Positions 11,674-20,955 of a stretch of 64,000 nt of DNA are shown piece after piece. Each line of letters opens with the position of its first letter. The first letter of the stretch is position 1. Made by a program: the position numbers and the translations under genes. This stretch comes from Henckelia pumila. Lineage: Eukaryota; Streptophyta; Magnoliopsida; Lamiales; Gesneriaceae. The stretch is from assembly GCF_033568475.1 (NCBI RefSeq), contig NW_027331833.1, positions 6,386,001 through 6,450,000 of the forward strand, read 5' to 3'. Under the pieces are notes generated by a model. The model was given only the letters and a program-made list of their open reading frames with translations. It did not search any database and was not told the DNA's origin.

Positions 11674-12287
11674 TTTGCAATGAACATGCTCTTAGAGTCG
11701 ATCGAAATTGCATTTTTAGGATTCCCTCTCTAGCTAGTTGATATTCGCTTACGAATCCATATATTTCTTGCAAAATTTTTATTAATTGATTGAATATCCT
11801 ATCATCATTGAAGCTCTAAATATGATTATGTTTAGATTAGTTTCATATATTTAATGTCATATCAATTATTAATTCTTTGGGATTAACGATACTCTTATTA
11901 TCCTATATTAAAACTTGACATTGTGTGCTTACGAGTGAAAAATCATATTATATATAGCCCAAAAAATATAATTGTATGTCCTAGTAAACTTGATTAAAAA
12001 TATTTAATAACGTTTTTTTAACTGGTTCATTCAGTTTAATCGAACATGAATATTTATAACTAAAACCAAACCATCTTATTCGATTTTTTAAAAAAATAAT
12101 AAAATTGAACTTCCGAATGAAATGGACCAAATTTTAAATCCTGAATCGGTTTGGTCGGACTTTTGTTCATCACTGTTATAGAAATAATTTGATTTATTTC
12201 AAATACATCAAGACAAATTCAACGTGATCCGCATCCTAGCTAGTCTAAATCATTAACTTCTTACCCAATTATATATTATTAATCTTA

Positions 12288-12600
12288 GGAAAAATTGCTT
12301 TTTTGGTCCTGTATGTTTGTCACTTTGCGATTTCAGTCTTTTATATTTTTAGATTTCAGTTTTAGTCCGCTATCTTTATTTTTTTGGCAATTTTAGTCCT
12401 TTTTCCGACGTGGCGCTGACGTGGCACCAATTCAGTGCTGATGTGGAGCTGACGTGTACAGTGCCACGTAAGCATTTTCGAATAAAAAGGACCAAAATTG
12501 CCAAAAATCAAAACATGCAGGACTAAAACTGAAATGTGAAAACATAAAGGGCCAAAATCGCAAAGTGACAAACATATCGGACTAAATTTGCAATTTTCCC
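12288..12600. mobile_element. Foldback MITE (313 bp) with 9-bp TSD
   Basis: The ends GGAAAAATTGC and GCAATTTTCCC begin arms of well over 100 bp that are inverted copies of each other. The centre is GC-richer, with repeated GACGTGG/CCACGT words. The flanks are the direct repeat TTAATCTTA (12279-12287 and 12601-12609). The 9-bp duplication points to a Mutator-like origin. Confidence 0.75.
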
Positions 12601-12824
12601 TTAATCTTAATTGCCCAAACTATGAAAGTGTAGGAGCCAATGTAAGTTTCCTCTACACGTTTGATGAGCTTGACCAAGTCTTAGTCTACTACTTTATTCC
12701 CGTATTCCAATTAATAATAATAAAAATAAAAATACTCGATCTCTAATCTTTGATTTATGATGACTTATTACAGCAACTTGCAACTTTGCCATAGAAATCG
12801 ATGTAATTTGAATATTTTACATAA

Positions 12825-12942
12825 TTGACTTGGAAAAAATGGAAGTTGACTTTGCAAATTTATGTTCAGTACTTGTCTGTACTATTTACAATGTCAACTC
12901 GAATGAAAGTTGACTTGCATTCACATATTGAAGATTATATAG
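12825..12942 (+). promoter_or_regulatory. Putative promoter of the hydrolase gene: W-box cores and TATA box
   Basis: TTGACT, the WRKY W-box core, occurs at 12825, 12846 and 12910, and the inverted core GTCAAC is at 12893. A TATA-like TATATAG is at 12936-12942. Transcription would start near 12965, just upstream of a plausible untranslated first exon. This is sequence pattern only. Confidence 0.4.
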
Positions 12943-13015
12943 ATCAGTTGGCCATACATCACAACTTCAAATCCAGCAATTTGTAGAGAGGAAAAGATTT
13001 GTTCTCATCTTCGAG

Positions 13016-13961
13016 GTAACTTTGATTTCGGAATTTTAGGGTCGTTTACATGAGTTTTTGGTTAAGTGCCTTAACTAAAAACTTGGAACAAGTTTTTTGT
13101 TTTGTTGTTTTGTTTTTGGATCACATGGAAAGTTATTCTTGTTTTATCCTTTCTTCATGTCTAAGTTCAGAAGGGCCACCAAAAAAAAAAAAAAGGAAAA
13201 AGAGTGCAGATTAAATAAGATATAGTGAAGTGAGTATAGATCAGGGAAAACGTGGAGAGAAAACTCATGGACCTAGATTGTGGTTGTGTAAGTTGGTCTC
13301 ATTGTAATTTTAATTGATTATACACAAAAAGCATCGAGTTCTTTTTATACAATCTGTGGGAGAAGAAACCAAAGACTGGATAATCCGTCATCGGGTTCAT
13401 TCTATGCTACATCGAAAATATACTCTCTATGTATTTTTATACAAAAAGTTCATCTTGGAGTCCGTTAATAATACTTTTGTGTTTTCAATTCAGAAGTTCA
13501 TATCAACATCTTGTGTACAATGTACCGAAAATAACACTCTCGATGTAGCATAAACCAAACCATGCCAACGATAAAATTTCGAGTAGATGGATTAGAAGAA
13601 GAGTGTTGCTATTAGAAGAAGAGTGTTGCTAGCCAAACTAAAGATCTATCTATTTAATAACTGAGACATCAAGAGTTAAGAGGGACTCGATCTCTATTTG
13701 TATTTGTCCATAATTGGTGTGTGTAATACCATTTTGCTTGATGAATTTGGCTTGATAGATTGGACTTGTGAAGAGCTACGCCAGAAATTGTCCGTGTTGA
13801 TGTTTAAATTTTCGGTTTTGCATGATTTAATTAGATCAATATATAATCTAGGCAAAATAATTAAAAACAAACCAGTAAAATAAGAATATGAAATTTTTAT
13901 GTAAATGTTTTAAGATGTCGTGTCTCATTGGATTGTTTGGATCATGTTTTCCATTTTCTAG
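13016..13961 (+). other. Probable 5' UTR intron of the hydrolase gene
   Basis: A donor TTCGAG|GTAACT at 13015/13016 and a pyrimidine-rich acceptor CCATTTTCTAG at 13961 bracket AT-rich sequence between the putative TATA box and the start codon at 14014. Transcript data would be needed to confirm it. Confidence 0.4.
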
Positions 13962-14013
13962 CACAGATTTCATCAAGAAAGCTATAAGAGCAAAACGTAC
14001 GGTGAAGTACTCA

Positions 14014-15241
14014 ATGGCTTCGGAGAAGGAAACTTTTAGCCTCACGGGACCAACTTTTTTAACTTCAGTCGACTGGTACGATTATATTTAAGTAATGTTT
14101 GCAAGACTCGAATAAAGCGATTATGGATTTTTTTTTAAAGAATAGATTTTGCAATCGCTTTTTCCAAAGCCTTGCAAACATTACCAATCTTCTAAAATCT
14201 TGAAGTTCGATCTCCCAATTGCAAGTTAATGAATCTACTTGGCATAATATAATATCCAACAGGAACAACTCAAACCATAGAAGATCCGTCGCGGCAAGCC
14301 TAGTTCAGGGAGTCTATATCCTCGAACGAGACCGCCACCAAAATCGCCAAGCCGCCCTGGCTCCTCCCTGGTGGGAATCCTTCCATTTCGTGCTCCACCG
14401 TGCCCTCGTCGACGACCACGATCTCTCCATCTTCGGAGCCATTTACGAGTTCAAGTTCCCACCTCCACACTACACCAACCCCGGCCTGAACCCCCCTCGG
14501 TTCGTGCTCGCGTTTCGCGGACCCATCAACAACTCAAGCAGCAGGTCCGAGGATCTCAAGCTGAATCTCAACTGCATGATCAACAACCTAGAAAGCAGCA
14601 CTCGCTTCCGCATCGGATTGGAAATGACCCAAGAGATCGTCTCACACTTCGGCGTGGCCAATGTCTGGATAGCAGGGCATTCCATCGGGTCCTCCATAGG
14701 ACTCCTCGTGGGAAGACACATGGCCAAGAAAATGGGAACACATCTCGAAAGCTACCTCTTCAACCCTCCTTTCGCATCGCCGCCGATCGAGAAGATCAAG
14801 AACGAGAAGGTGAGAATGGGGCTGAGGGTGGCCAACAGTGTGATCACTGCGGGGCTCGCTGTTGCTGCAAATGGCGGCAAAATCCCGACGAAGGACCCCG
14901 TGAACGACCCGTTTCTGGTCCTTTCTACGTGGGTTCCTTACCTTTTTATAAACTCCGGCGACGTGGTGTGTTCGGAGTACGTCGGATATTTCGAGCACAG
15001 GGAAAAGATGGAGAAGATGGGCGCGGGTAAGATTGGGAGGCTTGCAACGAAGCATTCGATAGGGAGCATTGTTTCGGGTGCTAGGGGCAAGGATTCTGAT
15101 GCGGCGCATCTGATTCCTTCTGCGTATTTGACCATTAACTCCAATTCTTCCATGGGTTTGATGGAGTCTCATGGGATTCATCAATGGTGGAGGCTGGACT
15201 TGGAGTTGAAGTACAAATTGTATCAGTACAAGGAAAAGTAA
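14014..15241 (+). CDS. Alpha/beta-hydrolase, 'GDSL esterase/lipase At4g10955'-like
   Basis: There are two coding exons, 14014-14075 and 14263-15241, which give 346 aa. The intron 14076-14262 has GT...AG ends and splits the Trp codon of SVDW. I chose ATG 14014 (MASEKETFSLTGP) because relatives start this way. An upstream in-frame ATG at 13888 lies in probable leader or intron. Motifs seen are HRRSVAASLVQGVY near the N-terminus, APPWWE, FVLAFRG, the nucleophile elbow GHSIGS (about residue 160), FNPPF, SEYIGYF-like YVGYFEHREKM, and the end HGIHQWW. The family is class-3-lipase-like, and the GDSL name is historical since no GDSL box is visible. The substrate is unknown. The exon is markedly GC-richer than its surroundings. 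No lesion is visible, and length fits the family. Smaller frames in other phases over the same DNA are shadows. Confidence 0.9.
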
Positions 15242-15500
15242 ACACGATATATATAATTATATATGATGATCGATCGAGTTGGAGTATGATATTAAATGTT
15301 GAACATACAATTTCTTCTTTAAATTTCGTTTCATATTAATTAAATCTTTTTGATTGGCTTCATTGATTGGATTTTTGTTGAGTTATTTGGGAATCAAAAT
15401 AAAAGAATAACGTGAAAGAAAGAATTTGAGAATGCAAAATGAATTATTTTTATTAAGCAACAAATTTTTTTATGTATATACTATAATCTATATATCTATA

Positions 15501-15545
15501 CTAGTATTCCACCGGTGCGATGCACGAGTGTTATTTTTATGTAAT
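15501..15545 (-). mobile_element. Helitron-like 3' terminus (minus strand)
   Basis: Read on the minus strand, CGTGCATCGCACCGG forms a short hairpin and is followed about 10 bp later by ACTAGT, which resembles the CTRR end of plant Helitrons. Similar words occur at 52835-52848 and 60650-60665. The other end of the element was not found. Confidence 0.3.
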
Positions 15546-16849
15546 TAATGGTAAAAAAATTAGTGAGTATAAGTGTTTGAATAAATAATCAAAATACAAA
15601 TAAATTATGGTTGGGTTTAGATGAAAGTATATGAAATCCATAGATAACTTACACAAAAAATAAAATTCATATTTATATTTATTTACAGGATTTTATATTT
15701 AAACTCCATTTCCTGTTATTTGCACTCTATTATGAGTAAATTTGCACTACATTTTACATATGAAGTGGGGTATAGAAAACATAAATGAAGTGTAAATATA
15801 AACTTCCTTTATTTACACTATAAGTGAGCTACTCACAATGTATTTCGGTAGTAATCATTTAAAATTAGTTGTGGTTAGAATGTGTTTTGAGAGTTTATAA
15901 TCTTTTTAAATTTTTTTGGTAAAATTTTTTTAAAAAAAATTATAAATCGTTAAAATAAACGGTTTGATAACTTATAAGTTGTATTTAAAAAAGTTGGTTC
16001 ACCCCAAATTTTTTAGAAAATGTCGTATTTTAATATTTTACTTCCTCATATCATCCTTGTATATTTTGAAATGTCCACCATGCCCACGCTCATTGTTTAA
16101 ATTAACCTACAAATATAGCAGCCACCTATTTTTAACTTAACATTAAATATAAAATAATTTTATTTTTTAGAAAAAAATATTTTTTTAATTATAGGTGTAA
16201 AATTTATGGTAAAATTTTAAAAATATTTTTGCACAAATTCTAAAACTATTTTTGGTAATTTTGATAATAAAAGATCTTACAATATCAAATACAATAACAT
16301 CTTTAAGTTGTTTGAAATAAGTTTATCCAAACACTTTAAGAGTTTATTTTTAAAATCAGATCTAACATCTTAAAAACTCATAAAAAAAACTTATATAAGC
16401 TTTTAAAACTTATAAACTATCTTTAATAAGTTTAGTCAAACAACGTACAGAGTAAAAATAAGCAAGAGATTGATCTGAGTTTCAACTATTTAAATAATTT
16501 TAACAATGCAAATAAATTTGAAATCTATAAATTTCCAATGACCCAATCCAAATGCAACCTAGTTTGATTATATATCGTACATTCGGAGAAAAATTTGAAA
16601 TAATTTAGAAACGATGAAAAACTTCATGATACAAAATTTGTAGTTAAATTTTTTCTAATTGTTATCACTAGCTACCACATATTGAAATTTTAAGAATCCT
16701 GGAATTCATTATTTTCAAACATCGTGATTCGTAACTTTGTATACAATTGACCATAACAAAACACCGAACTCTTCAAAATAAATCTTCCATGAGACAATAA
16801 TTGGCTTTGTCCTCAAAGAATAATGTTTTTGTTAAAATAAATAAAGTGT
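15546..16849. other. AT-rich intergenic DNA with MITE-like repeat
   Basis: 15880-16445 shares blocks with 46027-46538, for example TTTTTTAGAAAA, TATTTTGATATTTTACTT-like and TATATTTT runs, and TTATAAGTT words. It ends in a TAGTCAAACAACG motif. It looks like a diverged copy of the same non-autonomous element. No gene is seen. Confidence 0.4.
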
Positions 16850-17618
16850 GCCACAATCACCTATTAAAACCAAACACGAAATTTTGTTTGATCACGAAAG
16901 AGACTATTTTAAATTTTTTGTAAATTCAATCATATTTTTATCTGTATTTAATTAAATAGTTATTACTTATTATATCATTTTTTTTTCAATCTTTACTGCA
17001 CATATGTATATATGCATATCGAAAAAACAGCCAATTTATTAAAAAGCAACAATTAAATTGTCTTAAATTCAATCGTATTTTTTTATTTATTTTAAAATTA
17101 TTAGATAAAAGAGACAATCACTTATAATATCATTTTTTTAAATCTTCAACAATGTCTTCTTCTTCTTCTTCTTTTTTAAAAAAAATATTTGTGACGTATA
17201 TGTATACGTGTAGAATACACAAAACAATCATCCTGTTAAAATTAAAAATTAATTTTATTTGATCATGAAAAATATTATTTTTAATTCTGTTTAAATTCAA
17301 TCGTATTTTTATTTATATTGTCAATTTTGATATTAAATAGTCTATCAATCATAATATCATCTATTTTTTTAAAATCTCAGCTATGTATATCTATATATGC
17401 ATCAAAACAACCCCATATTTATGTAAAAAAAAAAAAATATTGAAAGCAAAAAATAAATTTTGTTTGATAAAAATAATATTATTTTAAATTTTGTTTAAAT
17501 TCAATCGTATTTTTATCTATATTTTAAAATTTTTAGCTATCACTCATAATATCTTATTTTTTATTTGTTTTTCAATTCACTGTAATATATATAATTTTTA
17601 ATTAAATCATATCTTTAT
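16850..17618. repeat. Degenerate AT-rich tandem array, left part
   Basis: A loosely repeated unit contains TATGTATATATGCAT, CAAAACAACC, TTTGATCATGAAA and TTCAATCGTATTTTTAT. The last word recurs near 16923, 17064, 17292 and 17495. The same words reappear right of element A at 28764-30870. The spacing is irregular (about 140-230 bp). Confidence 0.55.
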
Positions 17619-18889
17619 TGTTGAATCCGACATTTTGGTGATAACAAACAACAACTCATTGTATAGGAATGTGCTGTCAATCCTTTGTATTTCAGGAATC
17701 TACTACAACTCCTACCGCAACCGTCTAAACCCTTCAAGTTATCTACCGGAAGCTTGTCAACCGCCTTTGTCTCTCGACCGGTTGCAGTCACAAGCCTATC
17801 GACTGGTTATTCAAACCAGCAGAGGATAAATCTCTCTACCGGAAGAAAGTCAACTGTTTATCAAGATATCTCAAGACAAATACTTGAGACAAGACGTTCT
17901 TTGCAAGATCTTTTATTAAAAGCAGAACCGGCGTATCAGAAGATCTGTTGACTCTTGCATCGAGACAACAGGTTGCACTAAAATGGCAAAAACGCAGAAT
18001 GGCTACAGATAAAGCATTCGACCGTTTATACCAGTTTTGGACTCTGGAAGTTGTCTGCATCTAAAGAAGTGTACGATCTTCATACAGAATCATCAACGCA
18101 TTTATGAAGCATTAAATGTGCATTCAATGCAGCATCAGAACATTCAAAATAAAGACGTTGATGATTGACCTATATAAAGGGAAGATTGCTCAAGAAGTAG
18201 AGAGAAGACAAACAACTCGAAAAATCTCAATCAACTCAATCACTTGAATACTATCAGAAGTCCTCATCTGATATACTGAAGCAATACTTGAGCACACTTA
18301 CAAGATCATTCACTTGCTGCTCAAATAAACCCTCGCCTACAGTTTACATATCTGATCTTCAAGGATCATCCTAGGGTTTCCAAGCCTCTCGACCGCTCTG
18401 CAGTTTGAGAAGCTCAACCGGACTGTACTCATTATTGAAGAGACTTGAAGCTACTCTGAAAGCTTCCACCAGTCTGATAAGAACTGAGAATCTTATCTGT
18501 GTAAATCTAGGAGTTTCGGATTAGGCATTGGATAAGTCCTAAGTCTGAAGTGGGTGTATTGCAAGACGTTGTAATAACCAAAGTCTTCTAGTGAATTCCT
18601 TCCTAAGTGGAAGAAGGGGAGACGTAGAAGGATTAAGCCTTCGAACTTCCATAAATCGTGCCTCAGTCTTTACTGCTATTTATCTTACATATTGCTCATA
18701 CATTGTGTTATAAACTTTGCATCACTAAAACCTCTGAACTATTTCCGCACTATTTAAGTTGTTCAAACCGTTTTAGATGTTGAGAAAACAGATTAAGTGA
18801 ACTAAACCTCACTTGATCATTTTGAAAAGGAAGAAGAAAAGTTTCAGAGTGTATTCACCCCCCCTCTACCCTCTGAACCGATCCCAACA
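17619..18889 (+). repeat. 5' LTR of element A (1271 bp)
   Basis: It starts TGTTGAATCCGAC and ends CCGATCCCAACA. A TATA box (TATATAAA) is at 18171-18178, with the transcription start expected about 30 bp on. The poly-C run near the end is 7 C here and 13 C in the 3' LTR. Confidence 0.95.
18171..18178 (+). promoter_or_regulatory. TATA box in 5' LTR of element A
   Basis: CTATATAAAGGG is about 550 bp into the LTR. The same box is in the 3' LTR near 28034. Confidence 0.6.
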
Positions 18890-18891
18890 AG

Positions 18892-18903
18892 TGGTATCAG
18901 AGC
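18892..18903 (+). other. Primer binding site of element A
   Basis: TGGTATCAGAGC, two bases after the LTR, matches the initiator-methionine tRNA 3' end complement used by most plant Copia elements. Confidence 0.9.
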
Positions 18904-18942
18904 GGGTTCCTTTCTCAACTGCTGATTTAAAGTTTTAAAATC

Positions 18943-20955
18943 ATGACTTCTTTCAACAAAATTCCTATGTTTTCTAAAGAAGATTATGATGACTGGAAAA
19001 TTCGCATGCAGGCACATCTTGCAGCACAGGACGATGACATGCTATATGTCATAACAGACGGTCCCATCAAAATCATGAAGGTCAACCCAGCTCTAACCGA
19101 TGGTGCAGGACAAATGATTGAGAAACCAAGAGCTGAGTGGACTACTGAGGACAAAAAGAAGGCCAATCTTGACAATGTGGCCCGGGACATCCTATACAAA
19201 ACACTGGACAAGAACATGTTCAGCAAAATCAAGTCATGCTCCACAGCAAAGGAGATTTGGGAGAAGCTCACTCAGCTGTGTGAAGGAAATGACCAGACCA
19301 AGGAAAACAAGCTCACCATGGCCATTCAAAAATATGACAATGCCAAAATGAAGCCAGGGGAAACCATGGCTGAATTTGATGAACGGTTTAGTAGTATCAT
19401 TTGTGACCTTATTGCTTTAGGAAAAACTTATACTAACCGTGAAATTGCTGTGAAGGTTATGAGAGCTTTGCCCAAAGAATGGGAAATCAAGACAGTGGCC
19501 ATGAGGGAGTCAAAAGACTTAAGCAAGGTTGAACTGCATGATCTCTTTGCAGATCTCAAATCCTACGAGTTCGAGCTCAACATGAGGACAGAGGATGAAC
19601 CATCTAACTCTCAACCAACCAAGGCCTTAACCTCAACGGTGATGCGTCCACCGGTCGAAGAAGCTCCAAAGAGATCAGCTGAGCAAATCAGCAACGAAGT
19701 CATGACACTCTTTGTCAAGAAATTTGGTAGATTTATGCGTAAAAACAATTCTAAATTTAAAAATTATCATAAATCGGACCATACAGACGATGGTCCTACT
19801 TGTTTTAACTGTGGCAAGCCAGGCCATTTCATTGCAGATTGCACCAAGCCTAAGAGCAATGATCAGAAGCAAGTCTTCGAAAGAAGAAGGGGCAAGGAGG
19901 ACAAGAGGACGTTTAGAAAAGGTAGAGACCAAAGGGTTCTAGTAGCAGACGAAAGCAAAAGCAAGTGGGCTGAATCTGACTCTGACAACCCCGATACCGG
20001 AAGCTCTTCAGATGACAGTGAAGATGAAAAGGTGGAATGCCTCATGGCTGACATCGAAGAAGAAGCTGAGGAGGTATTTGACTTTGGTTTGCCTGAATTT
20101 ACTCACAGTGATCTAGTTACTGCTTTACACGAAATGGCTAATGAATACAAAGCATTATCCAAGGAATTCGAGGAGGTAAAGGCAGAAAGAGCTGACCTAA
20201 AAGATAAGTCAAGCGAATCAAGCTGCATGCAGCGAAAAGAGCTTGATGGTCTTAAGGTCAAGCTAAGTCTGCTGGCTACTGAGAATGACACCTTGAAAAG
20301 AGTGTTCCAAGCAACCTTGACTGAGAACAAAAAACTACTTGAAATAATTAAGGCTTGGAATAAATCTTCTGTAACCATTGACAAGATTCAAGAAATCCAA
20401 AGACCGGCACATGACAAAACCGGTCTAGGGTTTGGAACAAATGAACAGTCTATGGAATCTTGTATTCAGTCAAGCCTGGACAAAGGTAATCTTAACAAAA
20501 TAAGATTTGTCAGGTCCAGCACGATATATGAACATGATGAGTGCAGCTTTGACAAAAATCAGAAAGTATCTAACGAACGAAGCTCTAAGCATAGAGGGCT
20601 GGGATATGTGGATCCCCAGATCTCTAATCAAAGAGGAACTTGGATTAAACCAAAACCTAATGAAAGAAGAAAGGGAAACCAATCTAATTTCAAAAGGCCA
20701 TGGAATGAGTCTAACTACTCTAAGAGAAGATGGTCAAAGGAGAAGCCTTACCAGTACTTTAATTGCAGGCCAGTTCAAAAGAGGTACAGGCTAACTGATA
20801 AAGATAAAAAAGGCAAGCAGCACATAGCAACCTCACAAGCACACACATTTACTGCTTATCGACCGCACAGATTTCTGGACACACACACGGGCAAACCTGT
20901 AAGGGTGTTCCAGGTGTGGGTCCCGAAAGGGCTAATCCGACCTGGACCCTACTAG
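18943..20955 (+). CDS. Copia gag polyprotein (element A), 670 aa
   Basis: This encodes the capsid/nucleocapsid protein that forms the cytoplasmic virus-like particle. ATG 18943 (MTSFNKIPMFSKEDYDDWK) lies about 40 bases after the primer binding site. Residues 1-200 are the Copia gag domain (DYDDWK, LDNVARDILY, EIWEKL, MKPGETMAEFDERF, LPKEW). One CCHC zinc knuckle, CFNCGKPGHFIADC, is at residues 287-300. A basic stretch, an acidic Ser-rich stretch, a coiled-coil region (about 400-470) and a basic tail follow. The last residues are VFQVWVPKGLIRPGPY, then TAG. The pol frame continues in the same phase directly after this amber codon. No lesion is visible. It is very long for a Copia gag because of the C-terminal extension. 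Confidence 0.9.
   Translation: MTSFNKIPMFSKEDYDDWKIRMQAHLAAQDDDMLYVITDGPIKIMKVNPALTDGAGQMIEKPRAEWTTEDKKKANLDNVARDILYKTLDKNMFSKIKSCSTAKEIWEKLTQLCEGNDQTKENKLTMAIQKYDNAKMKPGETMAEFDERFSSIICDLIALGKTYTNREIAVKVMRALPKEWEIKTVAMRESKDLSKVELHDLFADLKSYEFELNMRTEDEPSNSQPTKALTSTVMRPPVEEAPKRSAEQISNEVMTLFVKKFGRFMRKNNSKFKNYHKSDHTDDGPTCFNCGKPGHFIADCTKPKSNDQKQVFERRRGKEDKRTFRKGRDQRVLVADESKSKWAESDSDNPDTGSSSDDSEDEKVECLMADIEEEAEEVFDFGLPEFTHSDLVTALHEMANEYKALSKEFEEVKAERADLKDKSSESSCMQRKELDGLKVKLSLLATENDTLKRVFQATLTENKKLLEIIKAWNKSSVTIDKIQEIQRPAHDKTGLGFGTNEQSMESCIQSSLDKGNLNKIRFVRSSTIYEHDECSFDKNQKVSNERSSKHRGLGYVDPQISNQRGTWIKPKPNERRKGNQSNFKRPWNESNYSKRRWSKEKPYQYFNCRPVQKRYRLTDKDKKGKQHIATSQAHTFTAYRPHRFLDTHTGKPVRVFQVWVPKGLIRPGPY
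20953..20955 (+). promoter_or_regulatory. In-frame amber codon at the gag-pol junction
   Basis: GGACCCTAC TAG ATATGGGTA separates gag from pol without a frame change. The same TAG after GGACCCAAA is present in elements B and C. It may be a regulated readthrough site. A pyrimidine-rich TTTTTGCAG 24-32 bases downstream is an alternative, splice-type explanation. Confidence 0.5.

Noticed and set aside
14371-15184. Long overlapping open frames on both strands over the hydrolase exon
   Set aside because: They are shadows of a GC-rich exon. Only the frame carrying GHSIGS and joining the first exon has family similarity.
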